Positions 45,332 through 55,278 of a stretch of DNA of 64,000 nt are shown in pieces. The DNA is taken from contig NC_133652.1 of assembly GCF_009905375.1 (NCBI RefSeq), forward strand, positions 117,576,676 through 117,640,675, written 5' to 3'. Below the pieces are notes generated by a model. It was not told the origin of the DNA and did not search any database. It saw nothing but the letters and a program-made list of their open reading frames with translations. Position 1 is the stretch's first letter. Each line of letters opens with the position of its first letter. The stretch is from Apium graveolens (taxonomy: Eukaryota > Streptophyta > Magnoliopsida > Apiales > Apiaceae). Both the position numbers and the translations under genes were made by a program.

Positions 45332-45879
45332 TGTTAGAGTATGGAAATTTGCACAGAGAGTATTTGCTTTTGAGAAGAAAGAAGTTAGAGCAATTGATTT
45401 GAGAATGATAAAGGAATAGAATAAAAATGAATTCTGCTTTTATACTATCTCGGAAATAAATTGTCAAGAATAATAAAGTGAAATAAAGTAACCAATCAAA
45501 ATAGCCCAAAATAGCTGTTTAAAAATAAATAAACTGTCAAAATTCTGTCAATTATCCGTCATGTTATACTTACAAACTGTAAGTATACCCGATGGATAAT
45601 ATTCAGAGTTTTAACGGCTAAGATTAAGACAATTCTACGGATGAGAGTAAACAGTTATCCGTCGGGTTATGACATAATCCAGAAAAGTAATAGATTTTTA
45701 TCAACAAATAATATTGCGACGGATGATCAAACTCGATGGATAATCAGCATCCGTCGGGATAAATTTTGACTTAGCCAAAATTTCATCCACAGTAGAAAAA
45801 TCAATTAAGTTTCTGGCTGCATTATAACTTGCAAAAATATCTGAAATGATTCAAGAATAATTAGGCATACCTAACTCAC
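45332..45879 (-). promoter_or_regulatory. B2 pol-ORF3 spacer: CATCCGTCGGG array and TATA box
   Basis: 548 bp between the RNase H end and ORF3. About seven family-B words in both orientations lie at 45547-45775. A minus-strand TATAAAAG is at 45437-45444, 113 bp before the ATG. A pyrimidine-rich leader follows and the start is CTAACAATGGC, which matches the plant start consensus AACAATGGC. I infer an internal promoter, as in A1. Confidence 0.6.
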
Positions 45880-46254
45880 TTACCAACCTTGAAAGGTGGA
45901 TTTATCAAGTGGCTTGGTAAAGATATCGGCAAGCTGCTTTTCACTTGGAATAAAATGAAGTTCCACAGTACTATTCATCACATGTTCCCTTATGAAGTGG
46001 TACTTGATGTCTATGTGCTTTGTTCTTGAATGTTGCACTGGAATTTCAGTGATGGCAATTGCACTTGTTTTATCACAGAAAATAGGAATTCTTTCCACTT
46101 GTAGACCATAGTCCAACAATTGGTTTTTCATCCACAAAAACTGTGCACAGCAAATACCAGCAGCAATATATTCAGCTTCAGCTGTAGAAGTAGAAACTGA
46201 ATTTTGCTTTTTACTGAACCAGGACATAAGCTTGTTCCCTAGAAATTGACAGGT
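45880..46254 (-). pseudogene. B2 RNase H
   Basis: MSWFSKKQNSVSTSTAEAEYIAAG gives the catalytic Glu, CDKTSAIAITEIPVQHSRTKH in outline gives the Asp, then HFIREHVMNSTVELHFIPSEKQLADIFTKPLD. It is open for 115 codons (46227-45880), with a stop at the join to RT near 46255. The C-terminus is only slightly shorter than in A1. Confidence 0.85.
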
Positions 46255-47177
46255 TCATGTTGTACTTTTTCTGTCAATTTTACAACCTACATAATCTGCA
46301 TCTGAATAACCAGTTAGATCAAAACCAGAATCTATAGGGTACCGAATGCCAAGTTTTGGAGTTCCCTTGAGATATCTGAAAATTCTCTTTATAGTTACTA
46401 AGTGAGATTCTCTAGGATCAGCCTGAAATCTAGCACAAAGATAAGTAGCAAACATTATATATGTTCTACTAGCTGTTAAGTACAGAAGTGAGCCAACCAT
46501 GCCCCTATAGCTTGAAATATCCACAGACTTTTCAGTAGTATTTAATTCAAGTTTAGTTGCAGTGGCCATGGGAGTTTTTACAGATGTGCAATCCATTAGA
46601 TCAAACTTCTTTAAAAGATCATGAATATATTTAGTTTGACTAATGAATATTCCATCACTAAATTGCTTAACTTTTAAACCAAGAAATTAAGTTATTTCTC
46701 CCATCATGCTCATTTCATACTTACTTTGCATCAGTTTGGCAAACGGTTTGCAAAGTTTTTCATCTGTAGAACCAAATATAATATCATTTACATAAATTTG
46801 AACAAGTATAATAGAGCCATTAACATTTCTAAATAATAAAGTTTTATCAATAGTACCTCTTGTGAAGTGATTTTCCAAAAGAAACTTTGATAAAGTGTCA
46901 TACTAGGCTCTAGGTGCTTGCTTCAGTCCATAAAATGCTTTCAAAAGATAGTAGACATATCTGGAAAATTTGGATCTTCAAAACCAGGAGGTTGACTGAC
47001 ATAGACTTCCTCCTCCAAATCTCCATTCAGAAAGGCACTTTGGACATCCATTTGATAGACATTGAAGTTAGCATGAGCTGCATAGGCTAAGAAAATTCTG
47101 ATGGCTTCAAGTCTTGCAACAGGAGCAAAAGTTTCATCAAAATCTATTCCTTCTTGTTGGCAATACCTTAGCAATCA
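46255..47177 (-). pseudogene. B2 reverse transcriptase with YVND active site
   Basis: [25 protein letters not shown] in outline, [21 protein letters not shown], then a frameshift near 46945. RGTIDKTLLFRNVNGS leads to the catalytic box, which reads Tyr-Val-Asn-Asp (46783-46794, Asn codon 46786-46788) instead of YVDD. The connection MATATKLELNTTEKSVDISSYRGM in outline follows (open 46596-46255). Loss of the first catalytic Asp should abolish polymerisation. Further stops near 46885 and 46690 confirm decay. Confidence 0.85.
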
Positions 47178-48339
47178 ATCTAGCTTTGTTCCTGACCACT
47201 ATGCCATTTTCATCCATCTTGTTTCTGAATACCCACATGGTGTCAATTGGATTCTTTCCTTTAGGTTTGGGTACCAGCTTCTATACCTTGTTCCTTTCAA
47301 ATTGATTTAGCTCCTCCTGCATAGCTAAAATCCAATCAGGATCCAACAGAGCTTCTTCAACCTTCTTTGGTTCTTCCTTAGATAGAAAGCTTCTATATAG
47401 ACATTCTTCTTGAGTTGCTCTCCTTGTTTGAACTCTAGAAGATACATCACCAATGATGAGCTCAAAAGGGTGATCTTTAGTCCATTTTCTTTGTTGAGGT
47501 AGATTAGCTCTAGATGAAGAGGCCTCATTGTTGTCTTGATGTGTGACTAAGTTTTGATTATTAGTTTGTGAATCTTTGATTTGAGAAAGGGGTACTTTCT
47601 GTAGGTGATCTGTTCTGACTCTCAGCTTCTCTCATTGTTCTGATTGATGATGCACTTTGTATCTCGACGGATAAAGCTGATAGTCTCCCAACGGATAAGG
47701 CAGATTATCTCCCGACGGATGAGGCATTTTGTAACTGGACAGATGTTGAATTATGTGCTTCATTAGTTGTAGATTTTTCTGCATTATCCTTAGTCACTAT
47801 TTCTTGATCACTTTCATCATCACTGTCATCACTAACCATCTCCACATTATCAAACTTGAGGCTTTCATGGAAATCTCCATCTTGCAGTCCTTCAATCTTG
47901 TTATCATCAAACACAACATGTACTGATTTTATAACAATGTTGGTTCTTAGATTGTAGACTCTATATGCCTTTCCCACAGCATATCCAACAAAAATTCCTT
48001 CATCTGCTTTAGCATCAAACTTTCCATGTTAATCAGTTTGATTCCTTAAGATATAACATTTACAGCCAAAGACATGAAGAAAATTTAGAGTTGGCTTCCT
48101 ATTCTTGAACAATTGGTAGGGTGTCATGCACTTTGCTTGATTTATCAAAGAGATATTTTGAGTGTAGCAGGTAGTATTCACGCTTTAGCCCAAAAGTATG
48201 TTGGTAACTTTGATTCTTCAAGCATTGTCCTTGCAGTTTTAATAAGAGATCTGTTCTTTCTTTCCACTACTCCATTTTTTTATGGAGTTCTTGCTACAGA
48301 AAACTCATGCATAATCCCATTTTCTTCACAAAATGATCT
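47178..48339 (-). pseudogene. B2 integrase C-terminal half and linker
   Basis: It begins at FCEENGIMHEFS, then KNGVVERKNRSL (catalytic Glu), NFLHVFGCKCYILRN, VGYAVGKAYRVYNLRTNIV and DDSDDESDQEIV (open 47977-47705). A Ser-rich linker with family-B words follows at about 47640-47760, then SRANLPQQRKW. Several stops are present. The first half, with both catalytic Asp residues, was lost at the 48340 junction. Confidence 0.8.
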
Positions 48340-48491
48340 GAATATAGAGTGGATTGGCCATCCAGATAAACAGCAACATTTTCTTTTTCCAAAAAGTGTA
48401 GTTAGCTTTGTCAAAGGTAGGAATTTTGATGCTACTGATTTTCTGTGTATTCATTCTTCCAAGATCTTGAATCTATTTACTTTCAGATTTT
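48340..48491 (-). pseudogene. Extra family-A gag start beyond the A2 3' LTR
   Basis: On the minus strand it encodes SSIKIPTFDKANYTFWKKK and MANPLYIQ, almost identical to the A2 gag start near 55881-55769. Only two base differences are visible over about 160 bp. It ends abruptly where B2 integrase begins, with ATCT common to both parents. Confidence 0.85.
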
Positions 48492-48503
48492 GCTCTGATA
48501 CCA
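48492..48503 (-). other. Second family-A primer binding site
   Basis: TGGTATCAGAGC on the minus strand, two bases after the LTR end at 48506. A primer site downstream of a 3' LTR is not expected in a simple insertion. Confidence 0.9.
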
Positions 48504-48505
48504 CT

Positions 48506-49901
48506 TGTTAAGAAATGAATAACACACAAGGGGGTGAATGTGTTTTACTATTTTTGAGCTTTTCTTGAATCTTTCATGGTTGAACAAAGTAAATTAAATC
48601 TTGTAGTAAAAATGTGTTCATGCAGAAATTAATCTTGCAGAAAATAAAGAACACAAATCTTCAAAACTCACTTAATTTTATATTAAAATTAAGAACGTTT
48701 TTTTACAAAATTTCTAGGCTCTTTGTTGATAAAGAGCTTAGCTTCTTCTTGAGAGTGTTACAAGATTTTCTATCTAAATTGTTACAACTGACTTAAGGAC
48801 TAGTGTTAACTTTATAATTCAGTTAACTGCTGGTTTACAGAGTGTACAATAAGACATGCTATTAGCTATTGTAAATAGTCACTTGTCATTTCCATTTATA
48901 GAAAAGTATATCTTCTATTTCTGGCTTAGCATATCTTTAACATCCTATGTTTACTTTGATCTTCCTTTGTCAGTTAATCTTCACCATTGATCTTGCACAT
49001 TCTTCAAGCTGCGTTTTGTAGACTTGTCAATCCAGCTGTTTGGATTGTTTGTTGATTGTTAATCTTGGATATTGAACTGATCTGCAATTTTGTACTTTGA
49101 GATTTTACCTCAAGATCTCCATTTGGTCTATAGAGAACTTGACATCTCGATAAGTATATTGGCTTATCGAGATCTCTAATATTCCATAGCAAATTTGACT
49201 CGTAGAGGTCTCTGAGTTCTCTATAAGAGAATTTGGCTTGTAGAGATCTCTAGTCTTCATATCTTCATCACTTTGACTTATCGATATCTTTGAGTTCTCT
49301 AATGGCTTATTGACTTATCGATAACTCAGAGTTCTCTAGTCAAATTTGACTTGTCGACAAGTCAGAGTTCTCTAGTGAGTTTTGGCTTATCGATATCTCT
49401 GAGTTCTCTGGTGAAATTTGACTTATCGATAACTCAGAGTTCTCTAATGAATGTTGACATGTCGATAACTCTGAGTTCTCTGGTGAAGAAATGACTTGTC
49501 GATATCTCCAAACTCTATGTTTTTATTTTGGCTTGTCGATATCTCTGTGAGTTCTCTATTGACTTTCTTGACTTCTCGATAAGTCATTTTGAGTTCTCGA
49601 ATGACTTCTCTATAATACTAAATCTGTGACTTGTAGAGATCTTGACTTAGAATATTTTTCCTAAAATATATTTATTCAACTCCAAGCTTCTTTATAATTC
49701 ATCTGAGGCATGACCTTCTTGATCTTCTTCCAGATAGAATTCTTAGGCTTGACACTGTTTATAGAAAAAGACTCCAGTCTGCTCCTTTGACATTTTTACA
49801 GACTTTGAGTGTTACAAGTACAAAATATAAATTTAGATAACAATACAACTAACTTAGGGTTGACAAATTGTCTTAGTCTTGTTAAAGTACATGCATGTCT
49901 T
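48506..49901 (-). repeat. A2 3' LTR (first bases missing)
   Basis: 1396 bp, colinear with 55933-57333. Its inner end lacks about nine bases (TGTTGTGCA) and is fused to ORF3. A minus-strand TATAAATG is at 48893-48900, and the motif array at about 49110-49620 lies upstream of it. The outer 325 bp are identical to the 5' LTR, but the rest is clearly diverged. Confidence 0.88.
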
Positions 49902-50504
49902 ATTCTTGGTAAGAAGTGATCCAAATAGAATTTTGGATACTTGCTTACAATTGTCAATTAGTGTCATGTTTACACCTTCTAGCATATGTATGTCATTTAC
50001 TTTATAATTTAAAGCTGACATAATAAATATAGGAAGAAAGATCTCCTTACCTCTTGACTCCAATGGCATTGTCAACCTGGTGCTCAGCTCCTCCAATATG
50101 TAGTGCCCTACATTTATCTGTTTGTTGTGAGCCATGGAGTAGACCAGCTTCTGGACAACACTGGATAAGTTGTCAAATCCTGACTTTCTGCAAGTAAATG
50201 CCATTATCACAGAGTTAAATAGGAATGACCATTCCCTCCTCAGATACTTCTTGTTCATGCTTGCCAGATTAATCCTCTCAGAATAATTGATGAAGTCCAT
50301 GAACTCATGCAACTCATCCTGAGTTGGAGCCTCCACTAGATTATCATTAGGAATTCCAAAAGCCTTGTTGACATCATCCTCAAGAATCTCCATCTGTTGT
50401 CCCTTAACAAAGCACTGAAAAACTTCAGGTGCTTGATTTGCATCTAGAAATGCAAGAAAATTGGTTTTCTTGGGGATAAAAGGTACAAGATTATTGGTTG
50501 CCAT
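49902..50504 (-). pseudogene. A2 ORF3 N-terminal domain, truncated
   Basis: ATG 50504 gives MATNNLVPFIPKKTNFLAF. About 200 codons are open, with the helical domain DELHEFMDFINYSERINLAS, LRREWSFLFNSVIMAFT and KLVYSMAHNKQINVG. No stop interrupts it, so this is the best-preserved copy of the domain in the window. After LFGSLLTKN the text runs into LTR sequence (KTCMYFNKT), and the open frame ends at 49854. More than 3 kb of ORF3 and the polypurine tract are deleted. The domain resembles helical domains in plant transposon extra ORFs, but I cannot name the family with certainty. Confidence 0.75.
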
Positions 50505-51378
50505 TAATATGAGTATGAAATTTAGTGGGTAAAAGAGATTTGTGAGAAAGAATGAAAAACGGGAGAGAAATCGGTTTTGGATTGAAAGCTAGGTCACTTG
50601 AGATCTCGAAAGTTGTAGATATGTATATATATCGAGAAGTCTGGGAATTTATAGTAAAAGTGAATAACTTGTCGAGAACTCAAAAATAGACGTTTGAAAT
50701 TTGTCTATCGAGAAGTCATTTTAAGAAATGAAGTACATATCGAGAAGTCATTTTAAATTACTCTTAAAGAGAACTAAAAATTGACTTATCGAGATGTCAA
50801 ATAAATACCCAGTTTGTCCAAAAATGGACTGAATTAATTCCAACTTTTATTTGTATAAATTCAAAATAAAATTAGAATAAATTTTCCAAAAGTATTTTAC
50901 CAAAATAATTTGTTAAATTAAATTATTTCAGCTCTGAGTTATTGGTAAGTCAAAAATTGTACTTATAGAGAACTATGTGAATTAACACTACTAGAGAACT
51001 CTACAAGGACTTATCGATAAATCATATTTAAGCCTATCGAGAAGTCAGTAAATTGACTTGTCGAGAACTCACTCGAGAAGTCCTAAAATGACTTGTCGAG
51101 AAGTCAATTAGACTTATCGAGAACTCAGTTCTCTATATACTTTTGATTGTTGTAATTCTGCCTTGTGTTAATTTTACATATTAAGGATGTAAATTAACAA
51201 TTGGGCAGTTTACTTAGAATTTGAAAAATTCCAAGTTAAATTTTGAATTTTGAAAAATAAACATGCAGAGATTTTTGAAATATTTATAATTCATATTTCA
51301 GTTAATTTCCAATTAAATCAAATTAATTTTGATTTATTGGAAATTAATCTGCTGCAAAATATTAGTTGAGTTCTTGCC
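50505..51378 (-). promoter_or_regulatory. A2 pol-ORF3 spacer: ATCGAGAAGTC array and TATA box
   Basis: 874 bp, almost the same length as the A1 spacer. Family-A words (ATCGAGAAGTC, GTCGAGAACTC) recur from about 50628 to 51130. A minus-strand TATAAATT is at 50646-50653, about 149 bp before the ORF3 ATG. A pyrimidine-rich leader and ATTAATGGC follow. The block CTTTCGAGATCTCAAGTGAC is conserved with A1. Confidence 0.6.
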
Positions 51379-51750
51379 TTAGGATGAAAAATTAAGCATT
51401 CCAATTTCACCTACAAGTCTAGTGAAAGTTGCTTCATCCAAAGGTTTAGTAAAAGTGTTAGCTAATTGTTTTTTTGTTGGAACAAAAATGAGCTCAATGG
51501 TACCATTTGTAGCATGTTCTTTAATAAAATGGTACCTTACATCAATGTGATTTGTTCTAGAGTGATTAACTGGATTAGCTACTATAGATATAGCACTAGT
51601 ATTGTCACACATGATAGGAATTTTGTGTAACACTAGGTCATAATCCATTAGCTGATTTCTAATCCAAAGCACTTGAGCACAACAACGTCCTGCATCTATG
51701 TATTCAGCCTCAGCTATAGAAGTTGATATAGATTGTTGTTTCTTGCTATA
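51379..51750 (-). pseudogene. A2 RNase H
   Basis: STSIAEAEYIDAGRCCAQVL (catalytic Glu), then CDNTSAISIVANPVNHSRTNH in outline (Asp) and HFIKEHATNGTIELIFVP. It is open for 97 codons to 51379. A stop near 51751 separates it from RT. It degrades the RNA strand of the hybrid. Confidence 0.85.
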
Positions 51751-52812
51751 CTAGGATACAAGTCTTTGACCAAGAAATTGACAGCTTCCACTAGTACTCT
51801 TCCTGTCAACCCTGCATCCAGCAAAATTTGCATTTGTGTAACTAACAGCTTCAAAACCAGTTCCCTTAGGATACCATAATCCCAAGTTTGGAGTTTCCTT
51901 TAAATATCTGAAAATCCTCTTTACAGCCATCAAATGTGATTCTTTTGGATTGGCTTGAAATCTTGCACACAGACATGTACCAAACATGATGTCTGGTCTA
52001 CTAGCAGTTAAGTAAAGCAATGAAACAAACAATCCTCTATAGCTTGAGATATCTACACTCTTGCCCTTTTTATCTTCATCCAACTTTGTTGCAGTAGACA
52101 TAGGTGTAGATGCAGGTGAACAATCAACCATACCAAACTTTTTCAATAAATCCTTGACATACTTAGTTTGGTTGATGAAGATACCATCACTTCTTTGACT
52201 GACTTGAAGTCCAAGAAAGTAACTCAGTTCCCCCATCATACTCATTTCATATTCACTTTGTATAAGCTTAGAGAATCTTTGGCAAAGCTTCTCATTTGTA
52301 GAACCAAAGATGATATCATCCACATAGATCTGAACTAGGATCATATCCTTACCATGTTTCTTGTAGAAGAGAGTTTTGTCTATAGTACCTCTAGTAAAAC
52401 CATGTTTAAGTAGGAATTCTGACAGTGTATCATACCAAGCTCTAGGTGCCTGTTTCAGTCCATATAGAACCTTGAGTAATTTGTACACAAAATTTGGAAG
52501 CTCTAGATCTTCAAATCCAGGTGGTTATTGCACATAAACTTCTTCTTCTAGCTCACCATCCAGGAAGGCACTCTTGACATCCATTTGATACACTTTAAAG
52601 TTTTAGTGTGCAACAAATGCTAGAAAAATCCTCATTGCTTCAATTCTAGCAAATGGAGAAAAAGTTTCATCATAATCATTTCCTTCTTCTTGTGAGTAGC
52701 CTTTTGCAACCAACCTTGCTTTGTTTCTGGTAACTATACCATTTTCATCCATCTTGTTCCTGAACACCCACTTTGTTCCAATTATGCTTCTATTCTTTGG
52801 TGCAGGAACCAA
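51751..52812 (-). pseudogene. A2 reverse transcriptase
   Basis: [20 protein letters not shown] (52812-52603), a stop, VKSAFLDGELEEEVYVQ, a second stop near 52526, then 245 open codons (52488-51751). Those carry VLYGLKQAPRAWYDTL, the intact catalytic YVDD at 52315-52326, SMMGELSYFLGLQVSQ and TASRPDIMFGTCLCARFQAN. Only two or three stops separate it from a full domain, so it is better preserved than A1. Confidence 0.88.
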
Positions 52813-52815
52813 TTC

Positions 52816-54144
52816 TCAAACTTTGTTTCTCTCAAACTGATTCAGTTCTTCCTGCATGGAAGATATTAAATCAGGATCCAGTAAAGCTTCATCAATTTTC
52901 TTAGGCTCTACTTGAGACAGAAAATATGCATGTAGGCACTCATTAGCAGTTGCACTTCTAGTCCTCACACCAGCAGTAGGATCACCAATAATTGCTTCTC
53001 TAGTGTGACTTCTATCCCACTTCCTTGTATGAGTTTGTTGACTTGTGCCTTCATCATTTTCTTCATTGTTGGTATGACTGCTAGATCCTTCTTCTCTTTC
53101 TTCCCCTGAGTTTGTGCTATCAAATTCAGGTGTTTGAGATGAGCTTCCACTTCCATGATTTTCCTGTTGAGTAGTATCTTCATTTATCATCTGTTGTGCA
53201 TCAACTTCATCTCCCCTATCAGAATCACTATCAGTGTTGAGGTTTTCAAATACAATGGATTCAGCTTCATTATCATCAAGGCATTCCAAGCCTGGACACT
53301 TGTCATCATTAAAAGTCACATTTGTGCTTTCCATAATCTTCTTTTGATCAATCAAATAAACTTTGTAGGCTGTTCTTTCCAATGAATATCCCAGAAAAAT
53401 TGCTTCAAAGACCTTGGACTCAAACTTTCCCACATATTCAGAGTTGTCTTTTAAAATGTAACACTTGCTTCCAAACACATGAAGATGCTTTACAGTAGGC
53501 TTTCTTTTAGACATAATTGAGTAAGGTGATTTACCATGTGCCTTGTTAATGAGAAATCTAGTTTGAGTGTAACATGCAGTGTTAACAGCCTCTTCCCAGA
53601 AACTTGTTGGCAACTTGGCATCTTGCAGCATTGTTCTAGCAGCTTCAACTAATGTTCTGTTCTTTCTTTCAACTACTCCATTTTGTTGAGGTGTTCTAGC
53701 AGCTGAGAATTCTTGAATAATACCTTTACTTTTGCAGAATTCACTCAATGTATCATTTCTGAATTCATTATCACTTCTCAATCTTTTTACACAATTGTAG
53801 TCTTCAGCCTGTTTTTCTATCTTCTTGATGTGCTCAATTATGATGTGTGGAGTTTCATCTTTAGAGTGCATGAACTCTACCCAAGTGTATATTGAGAAAT
53901 CATCCACCATCAAAAGTGCATATTTGTTCCTTGAGATTGATAAGACATTTACTTGCCCAAACAAGTCCATGTGAATAACTTGCAATGGTGCACTTATAGA
54001 ATTCACAGTTTTTAACTTGTGACTTGATCTCTTCATTTTTCCTTTCTGACAAGCTTCACAAACTTCAACTTGAGCAAATTCCAATTTAGGCATGTCTCTT
54101 ACTAACTCCTTTTTGACCAAGGTGTTAATTTCCTTAAAATTCAA
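52816..54144 (-). CDS. A2 integrase and C-terminal linker
   Basis: 442 open codons, the longest ORF in the window. The GAG-pre-integrase end (MNFKEINTLVKKELV; CEACQKGKMKRSS) is followed by the core, with Asp in HMDLFGQV, Asp in LRSDNEF (a Gly codon is missing in frame compared with SDNGTEF) and Glu in GVVERKNR. After that come ACYTQTRFLINKAHGKSPY and HVFGSKCYILKDNSEYVGKF, then an acidic Ser/Asn/Glu-rich linker to MQEELNQFERNKV. The first Met is internal to Pol. The loss next to the second catalytic Asp may reduce activity. It inserts cDNA in intact relatives. Confidence 0.88.
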   Translation of the reverse strand: MNFKEINTLVKKELVRDMPKLEFAQVEVCEACQKGKMKRSSHKLKTVNSISAPLQVIHMDLFGQVNVLSISRNKYALLMVDDFSIYTWVEFMHSKDETPHIIIEHIKKIEKQAEDYNCVKRLRSDNEFRNDTLSEFCKSKGIIQEFSAARTPQQNGVVERKNRTLVEAARTMLQDAKLPTSFWEEAVNTACYTQTRFLINKAHGKSPYSIMSKRKPTVKHLHVFGSKCYILKDNSEYVGKFESKVFEAIFLGYSLERTAYKVYLIDQKKIMESTNVTFNDDKCPGLECLDDNEAESIVFENLNTDSDSDRGDEVDAQQMINEDTTQQENHGSGSSSQTPEFDSTNSGEEREEGSSSHTNNEENDEGTSQQTHTRKWDRSHTREAIIGDPTAGVRTRSATANECLHAYFLSQVEPKKIDEALLDPDLISSMQEELNQFERNKV

Positions 54145-54162
54145 GTGAGACAGCTACTTATG

Positions 54163-54583
54163 CTATAGCTTGCTTTGTTCTTCTGATGCCTTGGTGTAGA
54201 AGCAACAAATTGCATCCTTATTTATTGAGTCTAAGTCTGCAATAAACAAGCTTCCTTTCCTTGCTCCTTTTAGAGCAACTTCACCATTTTTCTTGCTGAT
54301 AAAAGTGCATTCTTCTTTGTAGAATAAAACTTCAAAGCCTTTGTCTGCAAATTGCCTAACACTGAGAAGATTCATTTCAAGACCAGCTACCAGTGCTACA
54401 TCATCAATGACAACATTTTTAGAAATAATCTTGCTATATCCCATTATGAATCCTTTGCTGTTGTCTCCAAAGGTCACCAAAAAGGCCAGCTTTCTCCTCA
54501 AACTTTGATAGCAGGGCTTTATCACCTGTCATATGCCTGAAACATCCACTATCTATGATCCAGATGACTTTCCTCACTTTTCC
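54163..54583 (-). pseudogene. A2 protease and link to integrase
   Basis: VIWIIDSGCFRHMTGDKALLS carries an intact Asp-Ser-Gly near 54565-54530, followed by VTFGDNSKGFIMGYSK and EMNLLSVRQFADKGFEV (open 54525-54163). The usual Ser after Cys is Phe. A stop near 54163 and another just before 54144 separate it from the integrase ORF. Confidence 0.8.
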
Positions 54584-55225
54584 CTATGATTTAGATGAGG
54601 ATGATTCTCCTTTCTCCAAGGCCATGAGTGCATAATTTCCAAATTCTTCATCTTCATCATTTTCAGAGTCATCCCAACTTGTACCCTCTGCAATATAAGC
54701 TTTGCCTTGTTGTTTCTTCAGAAGAGCTTCATACTTTGCTTTCAATTCAAGATAAGCTTTATCCTTCTTTGCTTTCTTGGGTTTCCTACATTCTGTAGCA
54801 AAATGGCCCAACTCATCATAGTTGTAGCACCTTATCTTAGATTTGTCAACAGATCCAGTTTTGTAACCATTCTTGCTATCAAAAGTGTACTTCCCTTTTC
54901 CTTTCCAGCTACTGTCTTTGTTGAAAGACTGTCCTTTACCCTTAAAAAATCTTGGCTTCTTTACTCTAATGTTAAAGAATTTTCTAGCCAAATAATCCAT
55001 TGACTGATCTAGCTCATCCAGTTCATCAAGAGTGTAGAACTCATCTTCTTTCAATTCCAGAATGACTTGTTCTTGTGAATCATTTGTTCTTTGCTCACTT
55101 GTTGAGACAATTAGAGTTTGAGATCTTGGCTTATCAATAGATGTTTGGCTTTCATTGACAGTTAAAGCACTTGAGCCATCTATAACATATCCCTGACCAG
55201 ATCTCAATAATTTCCTTTGAATCAT
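54584..55225 (-). CDS. A2 gag C-terminal part with damaged zinc knuckle
   Basis: 213 open codons: DELDQSMDYLARKFFNIRVKK in outline, a Lys-rich stretch, then the knuckle at 54788-54829, which reads CYNYDELGHFATEC. The second Cys is Tyr (codon 54818-54820), so zinc binding should fail. It ends at SSSSKS, directly before protease. The coiled coil and second knuckle present in A1 (2988-3946) and B1 are absent, which implies an in-place deletion of about 1.1 kb. Confidence 0.82.
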   Translation of the reverse strand: MIQRKLLRSGQGYVIDGSSALTVNESQTSIDKPRSQTLIVSTSEQRTNDSQEQVILELKEDEFYTLDELDELDQSMDYLARKFFNIRVKKPRFFKGKGQSFNKDSSWKGKGKYTFDSKNGYKTGSVDKSKIRCYNYDELGHFATECRKPKKAKKDKAYLELKAKYEALLKKQQGKAYIAEGTSWDDSENDEDEEFGNYALMALEKGESSSSKS

Positions 55226-55278
55226 TTCTAGTTCATATGTTTTAAGAATTTCATATAGAACTTCCAGTGTTATTCTGC

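Larger units (their letters stand above)
41529..48339 (-). mobile_element. Element B2: family-B Copia, 5' part lost
   Basis: Minus-strand order: integrase fragment (48339-47178), RT, RNase H, spacer, ORF3, polypurine tract, 3' LTR (42352-41529). The LTR matches B1. Gag, protease, the 5' LTR and the integrase start are absent. At about 48340 the integrase text is joined to the gag start of a family-A element with a shared ATCT at the break. B2 supplies the genes that B1 lacks. Confidence 0.85.

Noticed and set aside
48614..48796. 60-codon ORF found identically at 56041-56223
   Set aside because: The identity only reflects the two LTR copies of A2; it is not a conserved gene.
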